Source: an uncultured Arachnia sp. (lineage in GTDB: Bacteria; Actinomycetota; Actinomycetes; Propionibacteriales; Propionibacteriaceae). Taken from it: a DNA stretch of 64,000 nt. Positions 62,855-64,000 of this stretch are shown here, piece by piece (position 1 is the first letter of the stretch; each line of letters starts with the position of its first letter). The stretch is taken from positions 1 to 64,000 of the forward strand of contig CANLSH010000014.1 of assembly GCA_947493705.1 (NCBI GenBank), read 5' to 3'. The position numbers and the translations under genes were made by a program. Below the pieces are notes generated by a model. The model was not told the origin of the DNA. It made no database searches and was given only the letters and a program-made list of their open reading frames with translations.

Positions 62855-64000
62855 ATGGCAAAGAGCAGGACTGAGGAAGAAGCCTTCGAGGAGAACATCC
62901 TCGACGTCGATGTCACCTCCGAGATGGAGGCCAGCTTCCTTGAGTACGCCTACTCCGTCATCTACTCCCGAGCACTGCCGGATGCCCGGGACGGACTGAA
63001 GCCAGTACAGCGCCGCATCCTGTACTCCATGGACGAGATGGGTGTCCGGCCTGATCGCGGTCACGTGAAATGTGCACGGGTGGTGGGCCAGGTCATGGGT
63101 GTCCTGCATCCCCATGGCGATACCGCCATCTACGACGCCCTGGTGCGCATGGGCCAGCACTGGGCCGTGCGCCTGCCCCTCATCGACGCTCACGGGAACT
63201 TCGGGTCACTCGACGCCGGCCCTGCAGCGATGCGCTACACCGAATGCCGCATGGCGCCCTCGGCACGGGCGATGACGGCCGGGTTGGACGAGGACACCGT
63301 CGATTTCCGGCCCAACTATGACGGCAAGGAGACCGAACCTGCCGTCCTCCCAGCCGCATTCCCGAACCTGCTGGTCAACGGGGCCACAGGCATTGCCGTG
63401 GGGATGGCCACCAACATTGCCCCCCACAACCTCGTCGAGGTGGTGGCCGCACTGAAACAGCTGCTCGCCAACCCCGAGCTGGAGCTGGATGATCTGATGA
63501 GGTTTCTTCCCGGCCCGGATTTTCCGACCGGCGGCAAAATCATCGGCCTCGAGGGTGTCCGTGATGCCTACGCCACCGGTCGGGGAAGTTTCAAGGTGCG
63601 CGCCACCACCCGGGTGGAGAAGGTCTCGCCCAGACGGCAGGGCATCATCGTCACCGAGCTGCCCTACATGGTGGGCCCCGAGAAGATCATCGAGCAGATC
63701 AAGAAGGGAGTGGGGGAAAAGAAGCTCACCGGGATCGCCGATGTCAAGGACCTCACGGACCTGGCACACGGCACCCGACTCGTCATCGAGGTCAAGAACG
63801 GCATCAATCCCGATGCCCTGCTGGAGCAACTCTTCAGGGTGACGAAGCTGGAGGACACGTTCGCGATCAATGCCGTCGCGCTTGTCGACGGCCAGCCACG
63901 CACCATGACGCTCATTGAGATGCTTCAGGTGTACTTGGAGCACCGGATTGAGGTGACGCTGCGCCGCACCAATTTCCAGCTGGGGCGGGCCGCAGACAGG
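62855..64000 (+). CDS. parC: DNA topoisomerase IV subunit A (ParC), N-terminal part
   Basis: The first 382 codons of a GyrA/ParC protein; it runs off the window. Visible are the winged-helix core (RALPDARDGLKPVQRRILYS), the quinolone-determining region with HPHGDTAIYDALVRM (Thr90 at the GyrA Ser83 position, Asp94 at the Asp87 position), the catalytic Tyr128 in MRYTECRM, and LLVNGATGIAVGMATNIAPH. I prefer ParC to GyrA because of the DUF5998 neighbour and absence of gyrB/recF nearby. AGGAG precedes the ATG. Confidence 0.93.
   Translation, partial: MAKSRTEEEAFEENILDVDVTSEMEASFLEYAYSVIYSRALPDARDGLKPVQRRILYSMDEMGVRPDRGHVKCARVVGQVMGVLHPHGDTAIYDALVRMGQHWAVRLPLIDAHGNFGSLDAGPAAMRYTECRMAPSARAMTAGLDEDTVDFRPNYDGKETEPAVLPAAFPNLLVNGATGIAVGMATNIAPHNLVEVVAALKQLLANPELELDDLMRFLPGPDFPTGGKIIGLEGVRDAYATGRGSFKVRATTRVEKVSPRRQGIIVTELPYMVGPEKIIEQIKKGVGEKKLTGIADVKDLTDLAHGTRLVIEVKNGINPDALLEQLFRVTKLEDTFAINAVALVDGQPRTMTLIEMLQVYLEHRIEVTLRRTNFQLGRAADR

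Noticed and set aside
61713-62861. 382-residue minus-strand ORF opposite the App1-like gene
   Set aside because: Shadow; the plus strand has clear HAD motifs.

Overview
The window is a stretch of actinobacterial chromosome. The composition is GC-rich, the gene packing is dense with many ATGA/GTGA start-stop overlaps, and many genes are found only or mainly in Actinobacteria: GarA, FtsR, SepH, small basic protein, DUF3000, DUF3093, DUF3710, DUF4193, DUF5998, phosphatidylinositol-mannoside enzymes and a DinB/DUF664 protein of the mycothiol-linked type. A pyrophosphate-type phosphofructokinase and a ParC beside DUF5998 argue against Mycobacterium. I infer a member of the broad Actinomycetales/Micrococcales group and would not go further from sequence alone.

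Layout. 0-9 kb: a repeat-rich DUF4190-like membrane protein, a DinB protein, a DUF488/DUF2945 pair (the second frameshifted), then a four-gene translationally coupled operon (quinol nitric-oxide reductase, Cys4-domain membrane protein, SPFH protein, small membrane protein) and a SulP transporter. 9-16 kb: YggS, an amidohydrolase, small acidic proteins, a YciO-like protein, three TadE/TadG-type pseudopilin genes and PPi-phosphofructokinase. 16-28 kb, nearly all on the minus strand: a merged version of two clusters known from Mycobacterium. One is thrS-HIT-patA-pimA, but without the PI-phosphate synthase gene that usually lies inside it. The other is pgsA-DUF881-sbp-DUF881-garA-ftsR-DUF151-mcdR, but without gcvH.

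28-41 kb is the accessory-looking part. It holds a methyltransferase, an unrecognised membrane protein, a VapBC module, a broken PAP2/LssY phosphatase, an AraC-type regulator, glyoxalase and GNAT proteins, and a heterodimeric multidrug-type ABC exporter behind an apparent ribosome-controlled attenuator. It ends in a tRNA cluster (Val, Cys, Gly on minus; a second Val on plus) with a vapC fragment beside it.

41-64 kb returns to conserved core: a CbiX-like protein, LigD-type polymerase, MsrB, DUF3000-RNase D, dxs, aconitase, a TRAM-domain RNA methyltransferase, the TrkA pair, OB-fold/DUF3710/dut/DUF3093, DUF4235, DUF4193, SepH, thymidine kinase, a glycosyltransferase, a phosphodiesterase, DUF5998, an App1-like phosphatase and the start of parC. 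Much of this follows the order around Rv2680-Rv2699 of M. tuberculosis.

No insertion sequence, CRISPR array, rRNA or replication origin was seen. The most interesting items are the leader-peptide attenuator at 35.14-35.35 kb, the asymmetric ABC exporter it precedes, the shared palindromic element in front of the AraC gene and a membrane-protein gene 3 kb away, and the NO-reductase operon with its Cys-rich and SPFH partners.
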